The notes beneath the pieces were generated by a model. The model had not been told where the DNA came from. It saw nothing but the letters and a program-made list of their open reading frames with translations, and made no database searches. The position numbers and the translations under genes are program-made. DNA of 64,000 nt, taken from Epilithonimonas sp. JDS. Its GTDB lineage: Bacteria > Bacteroidota > Bacteroidia > Flavobacteriales > Weeksellaceae. Shown piece by piece: positions 7,136-15,220 of the stretch (the stretch's first letter is position 1; every line of letters begins with the position of its first letter). The stretch lies in contig NZ_JAJSAX010000010.1 in the NCBI RefSeq assembly GCF_021261315.1, positions 1 through 64,000 of the forward strand, read 5' to 3'.

Positions 7136-9343
7136 TTAAAGCGATTTCATAAACAATTTAGTTTCGAAGAAAGATTTCAGCAAAATATCTTTTACTTCTT
7201 CCAAAGCTGTTTTTGATGCCGGATTTTCTTTGGTTGTTAATTCTAAAATGTCTAATTTTTCCTCTAATAAAGTTAGCAAACCCATTATCGCCACACTCGA
7301 TTTTAAATCGTGGGCTCTCAATTTCAGCAATTTAAAATCTTTATTTTCATAAGCCAGTTTCAGTTCCTGTAAATGAGTCGGGACATTATCTAAAAACTGC
7401 TGCGTCACGGTTCTTTCAAAATCTTTGTCGCCATTGCTGATAGACTTCAAATAACTAAGGTCGATGAACTCATAATGAGAAACGGTTTCTGTAGTTTTTA
7501 CTTCGGTTTTTCCGTTTTCTTTCAATCCGAAACTCGAGATTAATTTGAATAACTCTTCCTCTTTTATCGGTTTAGAAATGTATTCGTTCATTCCACGGCT
7601 CATACATCTTTCGCGTTCGCCGGCCAAAGCGTGTGCGGTCATTGCGATGATAGGCGTGTTCAGTTTAAGTTCGTCACGGATGGTTTGTGTGGCAACGTAA
7701 CCGTCCATTTGTGGCATCTGAATATCCATTAAAACCAAGTCACAGTCGTTGTTTCTGAGAAATTCTACAGCTTCCAGACCGTTGTTTGCGGTTTCAAAAT
7801 CGATATTCCATTGTGACAGAAGATGTTTCATCAGACTTTGGTTGATAGCGTTGTCATCCACGATTAACACTCGCAAAGGCGCGTTTGTTTTATCTTTAAA
7901 ATAATCGGTATCAACTTTCGGAACTACATTCAGCTGTTCTTTCGCAATTGTATAAGGAATGTAAAAATGAAAAGTCGTGCCTTTTCCCTGTTCGCTTATC
8001 ACTTCGATATCGCCGTTCTGCAACTGAATCAGACTTTTCACAATCGATAATCCAAGTCCGGTTCCGCCGTAATTTCGGGTCGTCGAATCTTCGCCTTGAT
8101 TGAATCTTTCAAAAACTTCAATGAGTTTTTCTTTATCAATTCCGATTCCGGTGTCAGAAACTTTAAAGCCAACAACAACTTCATTTTCGTTCTGTTGTTT
8201 ATTGTAAATTTCGATGTTAATGTTTCCCTGATGTGTAAATTTGATGGCATTTCCGATGAGGTTGACCAGAATCTGAGTCAGTCTTGTTGCGTCACCATTC
8301 AAAGTATCAGGAATGGACGAATCTATTTTACTGGAAATCGTTAATCCTTTTTCTTTGGCTCTTTCTACAAAAAATGTTTCGACTGAATTCACCAATCCAT
8401 TGATGCTGAATATGCCTTTGGTAATGCGCATCATTCCGGCTTCGATTTTCGATAAATCTAAAATATCATTGATAATCGCCATTAGATTTTCCCCCGAACG
8501 CTGAATGGACGAGACAAATTCTTTCGAAGTTTCATCCAAAGGTCTTTTCTGCAAAAGGTTCGTAAAGCCCAAAATTCCGCTCAGAGGCGTTCTGATTTCG
8601 TGACTCATATTGGCGAGGAAATTTTCTTTGGTTTGTGCAGCAACCGACGCTTTTTTCTCTGCAACATCCAATTCCTGAATCAACAATCGCTGACGTTTGA
8701 ACTGGCGAAGAATGTGATAACCGACAATGGAACCGCTTAAAATTAAAAGAATCAATAAGGAAATATCATATAATCTCGCTTTTTGTCCCATCGCTTCAGT
8801 CTCTTTGCTGAGGTCAACCATATGAAGTTTTCGGCTTTCGTAGATTTTTGCAGTGATGGAAGTGATTTCATTAGAGATTTTTCTGGCTCTCGGGTTGGCG
8901 ATGGAAGTGTTGTCGTCCATATTTCCAAGGGTGTGATAACGGAGCAGTAATTTGTCTTTCGTCTTTTTCTTTTCCATCGCAAGAACGCTCAATCTATGTA
9001 TCCACTTTTCTTCCACATCGTCTGAGTTATCTTTGGAAAGTGAATCGAGAAAGTTTTCTATCTGACTGATTTTTTGGTCGATTCCTTCGAGATGAGTGGT
9101 GTCGTTGGTGGCAATGGAAGCTCTGATTCTGCTTTCAACACCGAGAATATCACGGTCGATTTCACGCAGATGATTGCTGGAACGCAACTCGTTGAGAAGT
9201 CGGTTGTTATTTTGGATGAGCTCTTTGGTATTTTTAGCCGAATTGATTTGAACCGCTATCAACAGGAGAGAACCCGCAATAAATGTGAGGATGATGAAAT
9301 AACTGAACCGTCTGTTTCCCATTACTGAGGATATGTTTTTCAT
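7136..9343 (-). CDS. Hybrid sensor histidine kinase with receiver and HPt domains
   Basis: A 735-residue inner membrane kinase. Transmembrane helices lie near 13-32 and 193-211 and enclose a mostly helical, CHASE3-like extracytoplasmic sensor. Then come HisKA with phospho-acceptor H248 (NMSHEIRTPLSG), HATPase with N-box 361-370, DTGIGI 397-402 and GGTGLGL 426-432, a receiver with D540 and K591-P, and a C-terminal HPt with H678 (RAHDLKSSVAIMG). All phosphorelay residues are present. The LytTR response regulator 257 nt upstream on the same strand is the likely final acceptor. The stimulus is unknown. Confidence 0.93.
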   Translation of the reverse strand: MKNISSVMGNRRFSYFIILTFIAGSLLLIAVQINSAKNTKELIQNNNRLLNELRSSNHLREIDRDILGVESRIRASIATNDTTHLEGIDQKISQIENFLDSLSKDNSDDVEEKWIHRLSVLAMEKKKTKDKLLLRYHTLGNMDDNTSIANPRARKISNEITSITAKIYESRKLHMVDLSKETEAMGQKARLYDISLLILLILSGSIVGYHILRQFKRQRLLIQELDVAEKKASVAAQTKENFLANMSHEIRTPLSGILGFTNLLQKRPLDETSKEFVSSIQRSGENLMAIINDILDLSKIEAGMMRITKGIFSINGLVNSVETFFVERAKEKGLTISSKIDSSIPDTLNGDATRLTQILVNLIGNAIKFTHQGNINIEIYNKQQNENEVVVGFKVSDTGIGIDKEKLIEVFERFNQGEDSTTRNYGGTGLGLSIVKSLIQLQNGDIEVISEQGKGTTFHFYIPYTIAKEQLNVVPKVDTDYFKDKTNAPLRVLIVDDNAINQSLMKHLLSQWNIDFETANNGLEAVEFLRNNDCDLVLMDIQMPQMDGYVATQTIRDELKLNTPIIAMTAHALAGERERCMSRGMNEYISKPIKEEELFKLISSFGLKENGKTEVKTTETVSHYEFIDLSYLKSISNGDKDFERTVTQQFLDNVPTHLQELKLAYENKDFKLLKLRAHDLKSSVAIMGLLTLLEEKLDILELTTKENPASKTALEEVKDILLKSFFETKLFMKSL

Positions 9344-9390
9344 AAGTGTCTGTACTTATTTTGAATTGTTGAAAACGACTTGGAATTGTA

Positions 9391-9451
9391 AAACCACTCC
9401 GTCAAAAATTCTATGATTTTTCGCCACCCCTCCAGAGGAGGGGAATTTTTA
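9391..9451 (-). repeat. Dispersed repeat family B, copy 1
   Basis: On the minus strand it reads CCCCTCCTCTGGAGGGGTGG, then GCGAAAAATC and TTTTTGACGGAGTGG. The same layout occurs at 14985-15112. It sits next to family A copy 3 in the kinase-regulator spacer. Confidence 0.8.
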
Positions 9452-9478
9452 CGCTCTGATTGGAACGTTGAATCTCTC

Positions 9479-9583
9479 GCAGCCCGACTTGAGCGGAAAT
9501 CCTTTTTTGCTTGTTCTTTAGTTCTATTTAGACTGAAATCGTCTGCAAAAAAGATTGGGAGCGGAAGGCGGAAATAGCTGCCC
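9479..9583 (-). repeat. Dispersed repeat family A, copy 3 (divergent core)
   Basis: It carries the two conserved ends of family A (GCAGCCCGACTTGAG and GGCGGAAATAGCTGCCC). The core is unlike copies 1 and 2 but again folds: TTTTTTGC pairs with GCAAAAAA. Confidence 0.75.
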
Positions 9584-9600
9584 AAATCACTCACAAATAA

Positions 9601-10296
9601 TTAGAAAACATTCATTCTCGTGTTGAGAGCCTTTCTGTAAGCATCTGCGACGGGAATGAATTTTCCGTTTATCATAATTCCACCGTCCTGAAGGGTGTCT
9701 ATTTTGCCAACAGAAACGATGTAAGACCGATGAACTCTGATGAAATGGTCTTTCGGAAGACGTTCTTCCGCTGTTTTCATCTTGCCGTGGATGGCGAACA
9801 TTTTTTCTCTTGTGTAAAATTTCACATAATCGCCCATTGCCTCCGCATAAAAAATATCGTCGAGCTTCAAACGCCTTGTGATATTGGAATCTCTTACAAA
9901 AAGGAACTCATCTTTGGTGACTTCCACATCTTCTTTTCTGCTTTCCAGAATCGATTGCGCTTTGCTGACGGCCTGTAAAAATCTCGCTGGCATCACGGGT
10001 TTCAGGATGTAATCTGCGATATTCAATTCGAAAGCTTCGAGTGCGTAATCTTTGTTGGATGAGGTGAAAATGATGATAATGTCTTTCCCTGAAAGGTTTT
10101 TAGTAAGTTCGATTCCGGTCATTTCCGGCATTTCGATATCCAAAAATATCAAATCTACTTGATTGTTCTGCAAATGGTTGTAAGCTTCAATAGCGTTGGA
10201 ATATTCATTGACAATCGTCAGATTCGGAACTTGTTTTGCCAAATGCGCCAAAGTGGTTCTTGCGATATCGTTGTCATCAACAATTAAAGCTTTCAT
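9601..10296 (-). CDS. LytTR-family response regulator
   Basis: A 231-residue cytoplasmic DNA-binding regulator. An N-terminal receiver (1-120) carries acidic D8/D9, phospho-acceptor D53 in IFLDIEMP, and K98-P. The C-terminal LytTR domain (about 130-231) carries FIRVHRSYIVS near 187-197 and ends in the usual PVADAYRKAL region. It precedes the hybrid kinase at 7136-9343 on the same strand, with two dispersed repeats in the spacer. A functional pair is likely but unproven. Targets cannot be named from the sequence. Confidence 0.92.
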   Translation of the reverse strand: MKALIVDDNDIARTTLAHLAKQVPNLTIVNEYSNAIEAYNHLQNNQVDLIFLDIEMPEMTGIELTKNLSGKDIIIIFTSSNKDYALEAFELNIADYILKPVMPARFLQAVSKAQSILESRKEDVEVTKDEFLFVRDSNITRRLKLDDIFYAEAMGDYVKFYTREKMFAIHGKMKTAEERLPKDHFIRVHRSYIVSVGKIDTLQDGGIMINGKFIPVADAYRKALNTRMNVF

Positions 10297-10350
10297 AGGG
10301 ATAGTTTATTATGGTTGACACAAATATAATTATTCCTTTTCTTATTTTCT

Positions 10351-10827
10351 TTAATTTCTGAAGTAAGAGCGTATCATCCAAGCCATTTCTTCGTGCGTTT
10401 CTATCAGGCTTGTGATGAAGTCGCTGGAGCCGTAATCTTTGTATTTTTCAGCAAAAGGCGTCACATTTCCTCTTAAAAAATCGATAATACTTTCGTGGTC
10501 TTTTAGTAAATCTTTCATATAGCCTAATCCATCATTGGTTCTGTCGCTGTACTCTGTAAGATGCGTTAATTCTAAATAAGCTTTCATAGTTGCAGGTGCG
10601 TAATGTCCGATTTTTCTTAGACGTTCTGCAACGCTGTCAATCAACTCGTCCAGCTGTTTGTACTGCTCTTCAAAGAAAATATGATTGGCGTGGAAATTAT
10701 CGCCGGTCACGTTCCAGTGGGCATTTCTTGTTTTGATGTAAAGTACCGTTTCGTCAGCTAAAAGTTTTGCCAATTGTTCTGCAACAGCTTCTGTGTTTTG
10801 CTCTGTAAGTCCGATGTTTGTTTTCAT
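10351..10827 (-). CDS. dps: Dps-family ferritin-like DNA protection protein
   Basis: A 158-residue dodecameric mini-ferritin that oxidises and stores iron using hydrogen peroxide and shields DNA. The inter-subunit ferroxidase ligands H37, H49, D64 and E68 occur at the spacing of E. coli Dps (H51, H63, D78, E82). The N-terminal tail is short and has few lysines, so DNA binding may be weak. It is a single gene behind the shared promoter at 10870-10938, which it has in common with the peroxiredoxin/bicupin operon and the quinone reductase operon. This fits oxidant-induced expression. Confidence 0.94.
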   Translation of the reverse strand: MKTNIGLTEQNTEAVAEQLAKLLADETVLYIKTRNAHWNVTGDNFHANHIFFEEQYKQLDELIDSVAERLRKIGHYAPATMKAYLELTHLTEYSDRTNDGLGYMKDLLKDHESIIDFLRGNVTPFAEKYKDYGSSDFITSLIETHEEMAWMIRSYFRN

Positions 10828-10869
10828 AATTTTAAGATTTAAGTAGGAGCGGTATTGCTCTTTTTCTGA

Positions 10870-10938
10870 TGTAAAGTTCAGAATGAATCTTAAAAAAGTG
10901 ATGAATTTTTCGGTGAACGGGCAAAATTGGTCGTTGAA
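10870..10938 (-). promoter_or_regulatory. Shared AraC-type promoter, copy 3 (dps)
   Basis: On the minus strand TTCAACGAC (10930-10938) and TTCACCGAA (10909-10917) repeat with a 21-bp period. The -7-like box GAACTTTACA (10870-10879) lies at the same 39-nt offset as in the other two copies. Confidence 0.75.
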
Positions 10939-10990
10939 TTTACAGGTTAAATCTTTAAAAATTCTTTCTGTGAGAATGTCACAAAATGAG

Positions 10991-11050
10991 ATTTATTAAA
11001 CTAGTTAAATGTACAGCATTTTCCATCGTCCTAAATTTGTCCTAACAAAA
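10991..11050 (+). promoter_or_regulatory. Shared 60-bp promoter, copy 1 (dioxygenase operon)
   Basis: 53 of 60 bases match 15139-15198. It contains a palindromic core AACTAGTT (10999-11006) and the Bacteroidota -7 box TAAATTTG (11032-11039). A clear -33 TTTG is missing, and the palindrome sits near -43 from the expected start site, as for an activator. Confidence 0.8.
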
Positions 11051-11066
11051 TTAAAGAACAAACAAA

Positions 11067-11999
11067 ATGGAAAATAGAATTTTAGGATTGCACCACATTA
11101 CAGCAATCGCAAATAATGCAAAAAGAAACTTAGATTTTTATACTCAGGTTTTAGGTTTAAGATTAGTAAAGAAAACGGTGAACTTCGATGACCCGGGAAC
11201 TTATCACTTTTATTTCGGGAACAAAACCGGAACTCCGGGAACAATTTTGACATTTTTTCCTTGGGAAGGAATTGGGCAGGGAACCAACGGAACAGGTTTG
11301 GCAACACACATCGGATATTCTGTTCCAAGAGGAAGTTTAGGATTCTGGAAAAACAGATTACAGCAATTCAATGTCAATGCTGAAGAAGGTGAAATATTTG
11401 GTGAAAAACTGATTTCATTCAAAGACCCGGACGGACTTCAATTACAGTTCATCGAATCATCAACTCCGGATGACAGAAAAATCTGGACGACCGATGACAT
11501 CAAGGATGAGAACGGTTTGAAAGGTTTTCACAACGTTACTTTAAGCCTGAAAAAAGCTGACCCAACCATCAAGGTCCTGACTGATATTCTTGGATATGAC
11601 CTTCAAAAACAAGAAGGCGAAAGATTCCGTTTTGCGACAGGTGCAATAGAAACTGCAAACCTTATCGATATTATTGAAAATGATAAAATTCCTTTCGGTA
11701 GAAATGCCGCCGGAACCAATCACCATATCGCTTTCAGAGTATCAAATGATGACATCTTGATGGAATATCGTGAAAAAGTAATGTCTGCGGGATTAAGCAT
11801 CACACCGAAAATCGACAGAGACTATTTCTACTCTTTATACTTCCGTGAACCGGGTGGTGTTTTATTCGAAATCGCAACAGACAATCCAGGTTTTACTGTA
11901 GACGAACCTTTGAGTGAATTGGGACAAAATTTAAAACTTCCGAAACAATACGAAGCAATGCGTTCTCAAGTAGAAGAAGCGTTACCTAAATTATCATAG
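11067..11999 (+). CDS. Ring-cleaving dioxygenase (VOC superfamily, MhqA/MhqO-like)
   Basis: A 310-residue extradiol-type enzyme made of two glyoxalase/bleomycin-fold halves. The first opens with LGLHHITAIANNAKRNLDFY, the second with GFHNVTLSL, and later carries the metal-ligand regions NHHIAF and GGVLFEIATD. This branch opens hydroquinone-like rings with Fe(II), as for Bacillus MhqO and Sphingobium LinE. The gene is first in an operon with a paralogue (12070) and an esterase (13025), the same partnership as mhqO and mhqD in Bacillus. The enzyme is cytoplasmic. The exact quinol substrate is inferred. Confidence 0.9.
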   Translation: MENRILGLHHITAIANNAKRNLDFYTQVLGLRLVKKTVNFDDPGTYHFYFGNKTGTPGTILTFFPWEGIGQGTNGTGLATHIGYSVPRGSLGFWKNRLQQFNVNAEEGEIFGEKLISFKDPDGLQLQFIESSTPDDRKIWTTDDIKDENGLKGFHNVTLSLKKADPTIKVLTDILGYDLQKQEGERFRFATGAIETANLIDIIENDKIPFGRNAAGTNHHIAFRVSNDDILMEYREKVMSAGLSITPKIDRDYFYSLYFREPGGVLFEIATDNPGFTVDEPLSELGQNLKLPKQYEAMRSQVEEALPKLS

Positions 12000-12069
12000 T
12001 TCACTCTTTTTAATTTATATAATTAAAAAATTAGTAATCATCAACTTTAAACTTTAAATCAAAACAATT

Positions 12070-13023
12070 ATGGCACTCATCACAGGACTTCACCACGTCA
12101 CCGCCATCACAGGCGACGCACAGGAAAATATAGACTTTTACACCGGAGTTTTAGGACTTCGATTAATTAAGAAAACCGTCAACTTCGATAATTCTGAAGT
12201 ATATCATTTTTATTTCGGGGACGAGTTTGGAACGCCGGGAACGATTATGACGACTTTTCCGTACGGAAAAGGTCTGGCGAATGGAAGACACGGCAAAGGA
12301 ATGCTGAATACAACGGCTTTTTCCATTTCAATGGATGCTCTGGATTATTGGCTGGAAAGGCTGGATAAATTCAATATTCCTTACAAACAGGCACAGCAAA
12401 GGTTTTCGGGTGAAGTTTTTATTTATCTGGAAGATTTTGACGGGCTAGGTTTGGAGTTGGTTTTCAATGAAAAAGATGACAGAAAAGGGTATGGTAACGG
12501 ATTGATTCCACAAGATTTTGCCATCAAAGGTTTCCATCACGTTGAGATTTGGGTAGATGCTTACGAAAGAACTGCCGCACTTTTGACCACACAAATGGAC
12601 CACCAGTTAATTGCTGAAAGCTCTGACAGATTCAGATTTGGAACGGAAGATAAACCCGGGAAATATGTCGATTTGCTTTGTACGCCCAATTCTCTGAAAG
12701 GTTTGGCTGGAAGAGGAACGGTGCATCACGTTGCTTTTGCGACTCCCGATATGAAATCACAATTGGAAATGATTGAAAGACTGAACAAATTTGGTTTGCA
12801 GCATACTGAAGTTAAGGATAGAAAATACTTCACTTCCATTTATTTCAAAGAACCTGGCGGAGTTTTGTTTGAAATTGCGACTTCAGGGCCTGGTTTTGAT
12901 ATTGATGAAGAATTGGCATCTATTGGTGAAGATTTGATGCTGCCGGAACAGTTTGAAGAAAACAGAGGCCACTTAATAGATGTTCTTCCAAAAATTAATT
13001 ATCCAACAGAAAAATTTAAATAA
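12070..13023 (+). CDS. Ring-cleaving dioxygenase, second paralogue
   Basis: A 317-residue paralogue of the protein at 11067-11999, with the same two-half VOC layout: GLHHVTAITGDAQENIDFY, GFHHVEIW, VHHVAFAT and GGVLFEIATSGPGF. It follows the first copy after 70 nt and overlaps no gene; the esterase starts 1 nt after its stop codon. Two diverged copies side by side suggest different ring substrates rather than dosage, but this is inference. Iron ligands appear intact in both. Confidence 0.9.
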   Translation: MALITGLHHVTAITGDAQENIDFYTGVLGLRLIKKTVNFDNSEVYHFYFGDEFGTPGTIMTTFPYGKGLANGRHGKGMLNTTAFSISMDALDYWLERLDKFNIPYKQAQQRFSGEVFIYLEDFDGLGLELVFNEKDDRKGYGNGLIPQDFAIKGFHHVEIWVDAYERTAALLTTQMDHQLIAESSDRFRFGTEDKPGKYVDLLCTPNSLKGLAGRGTVHHVAFATPDMKSQLEMIERLNKFGLQHTEVKDRKYFTSIYFKEPGGVLFEIATSGPGFDIDEELASIGEDLMLPEQFEENRGHLIDVLPKINYPTEKFK

Positions 13024-13024
13024 A

Positions 13025-13645
13025 ATGAATCATACTTTAGATATAAAAACAAGCGGAAAATCATTGAATGAAGCTGAAAAAGTTTTGATAATGATTCACG
13101 GAAGAGGCGGAAGCGCACAGGATATTCTGAGCTTATCCCAACATTTGAATGTGGAAGATTATGCTTTATTGGCTCCACAGGCAACGAATGGAAGCTGGTA
13201 TCCATTGTCCTTCATTGCACCGGTTGAGCAAAACCAACCTTGGTTGTCATCAGCCCTCGAAACCGTTGGTAAAACTGTGGAAACGGTTTTGGATGCAGGA
13301 ATTAAGGCTGAAAATATTTACTTTTTCGGATTTTCCCAGGGTGCTTGTTTGACATTGGAATTTTTAGCAAGAAATGCACAGAAATTTGGTGGAGCAGTAG
13401 CCATAATCGGTGGTGTTATTGGAGAAAAAATCAACCGTGAAAATTACAAGGGCGATTTTGCACAAACCCCGATTTTACTGGGAACAAGCAATCCGGATTT
13501 CCACGTTCCGGTAGAAAGAGTTTACGCAACAGCGAATATTCTGAAAGAGATGAATGCCGATGTGACGGAGAAAGTCTATGCAAATTTCGGACATTCCATC
13601 AATCAGGAGGAAATGGAACTGGCAAATTCTATCGTTTTTAAATAG
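13025..13645 (+). CDS. Alpha/beta hydrolase, phospholipase/carboxylesterase family (MhqD/YtpA-like)
   Basis: A 206-residue serine hydrolase. The nucleophile elbow is GFSQGACL, the oxyanion region IHGRGGSAQD, and the late histidine is in NFGHSINQEE. The ATG at 13025, one base after the upstream stop, gives the family's usual length; an upstream in-frame extension would run through the end of the dioxygenase gene. Coupling of such a hydrolase to quinol dioxygenases is known from Bacillus (mhqD/mhqO), so it may hydrolyse ring-fission products or glutathione-like conjugates. The substrate is unproven. Confidence 0.88.
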   Translation: MNHTLDIKTSGKSLNEAEKVLIMIHGRGGSAQDILSLSQHLNVEDYALLAPQATNGSWYPLSFIAPVEQNQPWLSSALETVGKTVETVLDAGIKAENIYFFGFSQGACLTLEFLARNAQKFGGAVAIIGGVIGEKINRENYKGDFAQTPILLGTSNPDFHVPVERVYATANILKEMNADVTEKVYANFGHSINQEEMELANSIVFK

Positions 13646-13687
13646 ATTAAAGATTTTACACATTAGATATCAGACGTCAGATTTAAA

Positions 13688-14045
13688 ATGAAATAATATA
13701 GAAATTACTAAAATATTCAGTGACGAAAATGGAGAATCTCATTTCGAAGACATCGAAATTCCGTTAATCAATCAGGGAGAAATTGGATATTTATCCGAAG
13801 ATATTTATGTTAAAAAACTTCAATTCAGAAAAGTTTCTGCTGATTACGACTACGATTTTCATCACGCTCCGCAAAAGCAATATATTGTACTTTTGAATGG
13901 CGGTGTGGAGATTGAAACTTCTCTTGGTGAAATCAGACAATTTCAAACTGGCGAAATCCTTTTGGTTGAAGATATTTCGGGAAAAGGCCACAAAACCAGG
14001 AATCTTGAAAAGAAAGAGCGGACATCGTTATTTATTCATATTTAA
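13688..14045 (+). pseudogene. Cupin-domain gene with a one-base frameshift just after the start codon
   Basis: A clean open frame runs from 13704 to the stop at 14043-14045 and encodes a small cupin-like protein (FHHAPQKQYIVLLNGGVEIET, GEIRQFQTGEILLVEDISGKGH), but it has no in-frame ATG, GTG or TTG near its beginning. The ATG at 13688 is followed by AAA-TAA. Removing one A from the AAA run joins it perfectly to the frame (M-N-N-I-E-I-T-K) and gives a 118-residue protein. Either the gene is newly inactivated, or this is a sequencing error, or programmed slippage occurs. Confidence 0.75.
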
Positions 14046-14067
14046 AATTAATTAAACATAAACACTT

Positions 14068-14379
14068 ATGAATACATTAAACTTTTTGGTCATCGGAAAG
14101 AATCAGGAAATTCTTGAGACCTTAAAAAGAATTATCGAAAATAATGAAGGCTGGAAAGCAGAAATCGAGAACGATGAAACGGTCTGCTACGATTTTATTA
14201 AAGACAATCAGGTAGATATTGTGCTGTTGAGTTCCGGTTTGGATGAGGAGTTTGAAAATGATATTAAAATATTTTGCACAAACTTAGAGAAAGAAGTAAA
14301 GGTAATCGACCATTACGGCGGTGGAAGTGGACTGTTGAAGAATGAAGTTTACAGTCTTTTTCCTAATTTGCAGCCGTAA
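14068..14379 (+). CDS. Receiver-like protein lacking the phospho-acceptor aspartate
   Basis: A 103-residue protein that follows the receiver-domain pattern: beta strand LNFLVIGKN, helix EILETLKRIIENNEGW, strand AEIENDE, helix, then strand DIVLLSSGLDEE. At the end of that third core strand, where a receiver has Asp, there is Ser, and the N-terminal acidic pair is replaced by GKN. It therefore cannot be phosphorylated in the normal way. It lies 9 nt upstream of a Crp-family gene and is probably cotranscribed. A protein-protein signalling role is inferred. Confidence 0.6.
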   Translation: MNTLNFLVIGKNQEILETLKRIIENNEGWKAEIENDETVCYDFIKDNQVDIVLLSSGLDEEFENDIKIFCTNLEKEVKVIDHYGGGSGLLKNEVYSLFPNLQP

Positions 14380-14388
14380 ACTTAATTT

Positions 14389-14973
14389 ATGTTTGAAAAT
14401 ATCATCAAGAACGTTACCCGTTTTATCAGTCTGAGCAGTGAAGAGGAGAAAATATTCACCGATTTATTGGTCTGTGAAACCATTCCGAAGAAAACAATTT
14501 TGTTGCGGGAAGGTGAAATCTGCCAGTTTGAAGGCTTCATTCACAAAGGTTGTTTGAGGGCTTATTACCTTGATGATAATGGCTTTGAAGTGACGATTTT
14601 GTTTGCCATAGAAGATTGGTGGATAAGCGATATCGCCTCGTTTCAGGACCAGAAACCTTCCAATTTATATATTGAAACAATTGAAGATTCGGAGATTTTT
14701 ATGCTGAATCCGACCACCAAAGAAAAATTGTTGCAGGAAATTCCGAAATTCGAAAGGGTCTTCAGAATGTTGGTTCAGAGAAATCTCTTTACCCTTCAAA
14801 ACCGATTGGTGAATACCATTTCCAAAAGCGCATCAGACCGATATCTGGAATTTATCAAAGTATATCCTACGATTCCGCAGCGGGTTGCGCAATATTATAT
14901 CGCTTCTTATCTGGGCGTTTCTAAAGAATTTGTAAGTACGATTAGGAAGCGTTTGGCGACGAAAGACAAGTAA
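14389..14973 (+). CDS. Crp/Fnr-family transcriptional regulator
   Basis: A 194-residue regulator. The cyclic-nucleotide-binding-like beta barrel covers about 20-120 (IPKKTILLREGEICQFEGFI), followed by a long dimerisation helix and a C-terminal helix-turn-helix (YYIASYLGVSKEFVSTIRKRL). There is no N-terminal iron-sulfur cysteine set. The recognition helix differs from the two regulators at 24.5-25.8 kb, so different targets are expected. The pirin gene with the shared promoter lies downstream, so this protein is one candidate to bind it. Confidence 0.88.
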   Translation: MFENIIKNVTRFISLSSEEEKIFTDLLVCETIPKKTILLREGEICQFEGFIHKGCLRAYYLDDNGFEVTILFAIEDWWISDIASFQDQKPSNLYIETIEDSEIFMLNPTTKEKLLQEIPKFERVFRMLVQRNLFTLQNRLVNTISKSASDRYLEFIKVYPTIPQRVAQYYIASYLGVSKEFVSTIRKRLATKDK

Positions 14974-14984
14974 TAATTACACAA

Positions 14985-15112
14985 AAATATTCCCTCCACT
15001 GGAGGGGTGGCGAAAATTCAAAGAATTTTTGACGGGGTGGTTTATATATAGTGTGTAAACTACCCGCCTTTTTGTTTCACAAAAATCCACCCCTTCAGAG
15101 AAGGGGAATTTA
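14985..15112. repeat. Dispersed repeat family B, copy 2 (paired units)
   Basis: CCCTCCACTGGAGGGGTGG with GCGAAAATTC and TTTTTGACGGGGTGG matches 9391-9451. It is followed by an inverted relative ending CCACCCCTTCAGAGAAGGGG, so the whole can fold back on itself. Confidence 0.8.
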
Positions 15113-15138
15113 GCTTACTATTTTTTTGCTTTAAATGT

Positions 15139-15198
15139 ATTTATTAAACTAGTTAAATGCACAGCAATTTCCATCACCATAAATTTGTCCTATCAATA
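15139..15198 (+). promoter_or_regulatory. Shared 60-bp promoter, copy 2 (pirin gene)
   Basis: 53 of 60 bases match the promoter at 10991-11050, including the AACTAGTT palindrome and the -7 box TAAATTTG (15180-15187). The pirin start codon lies 34 nt after the -7 box. Confidence 0.8.
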
Positions 15199-15220
15199 AC
15201 GAATAAATAATAAAACAGAT

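Noticed and set aside
9340-9594. 84-residue frame on the minus strand
   Set aside because: It is built from dispersed repeats A and B and the kinase leader region, with no conserved domain. Repeats of this type often give false genes.
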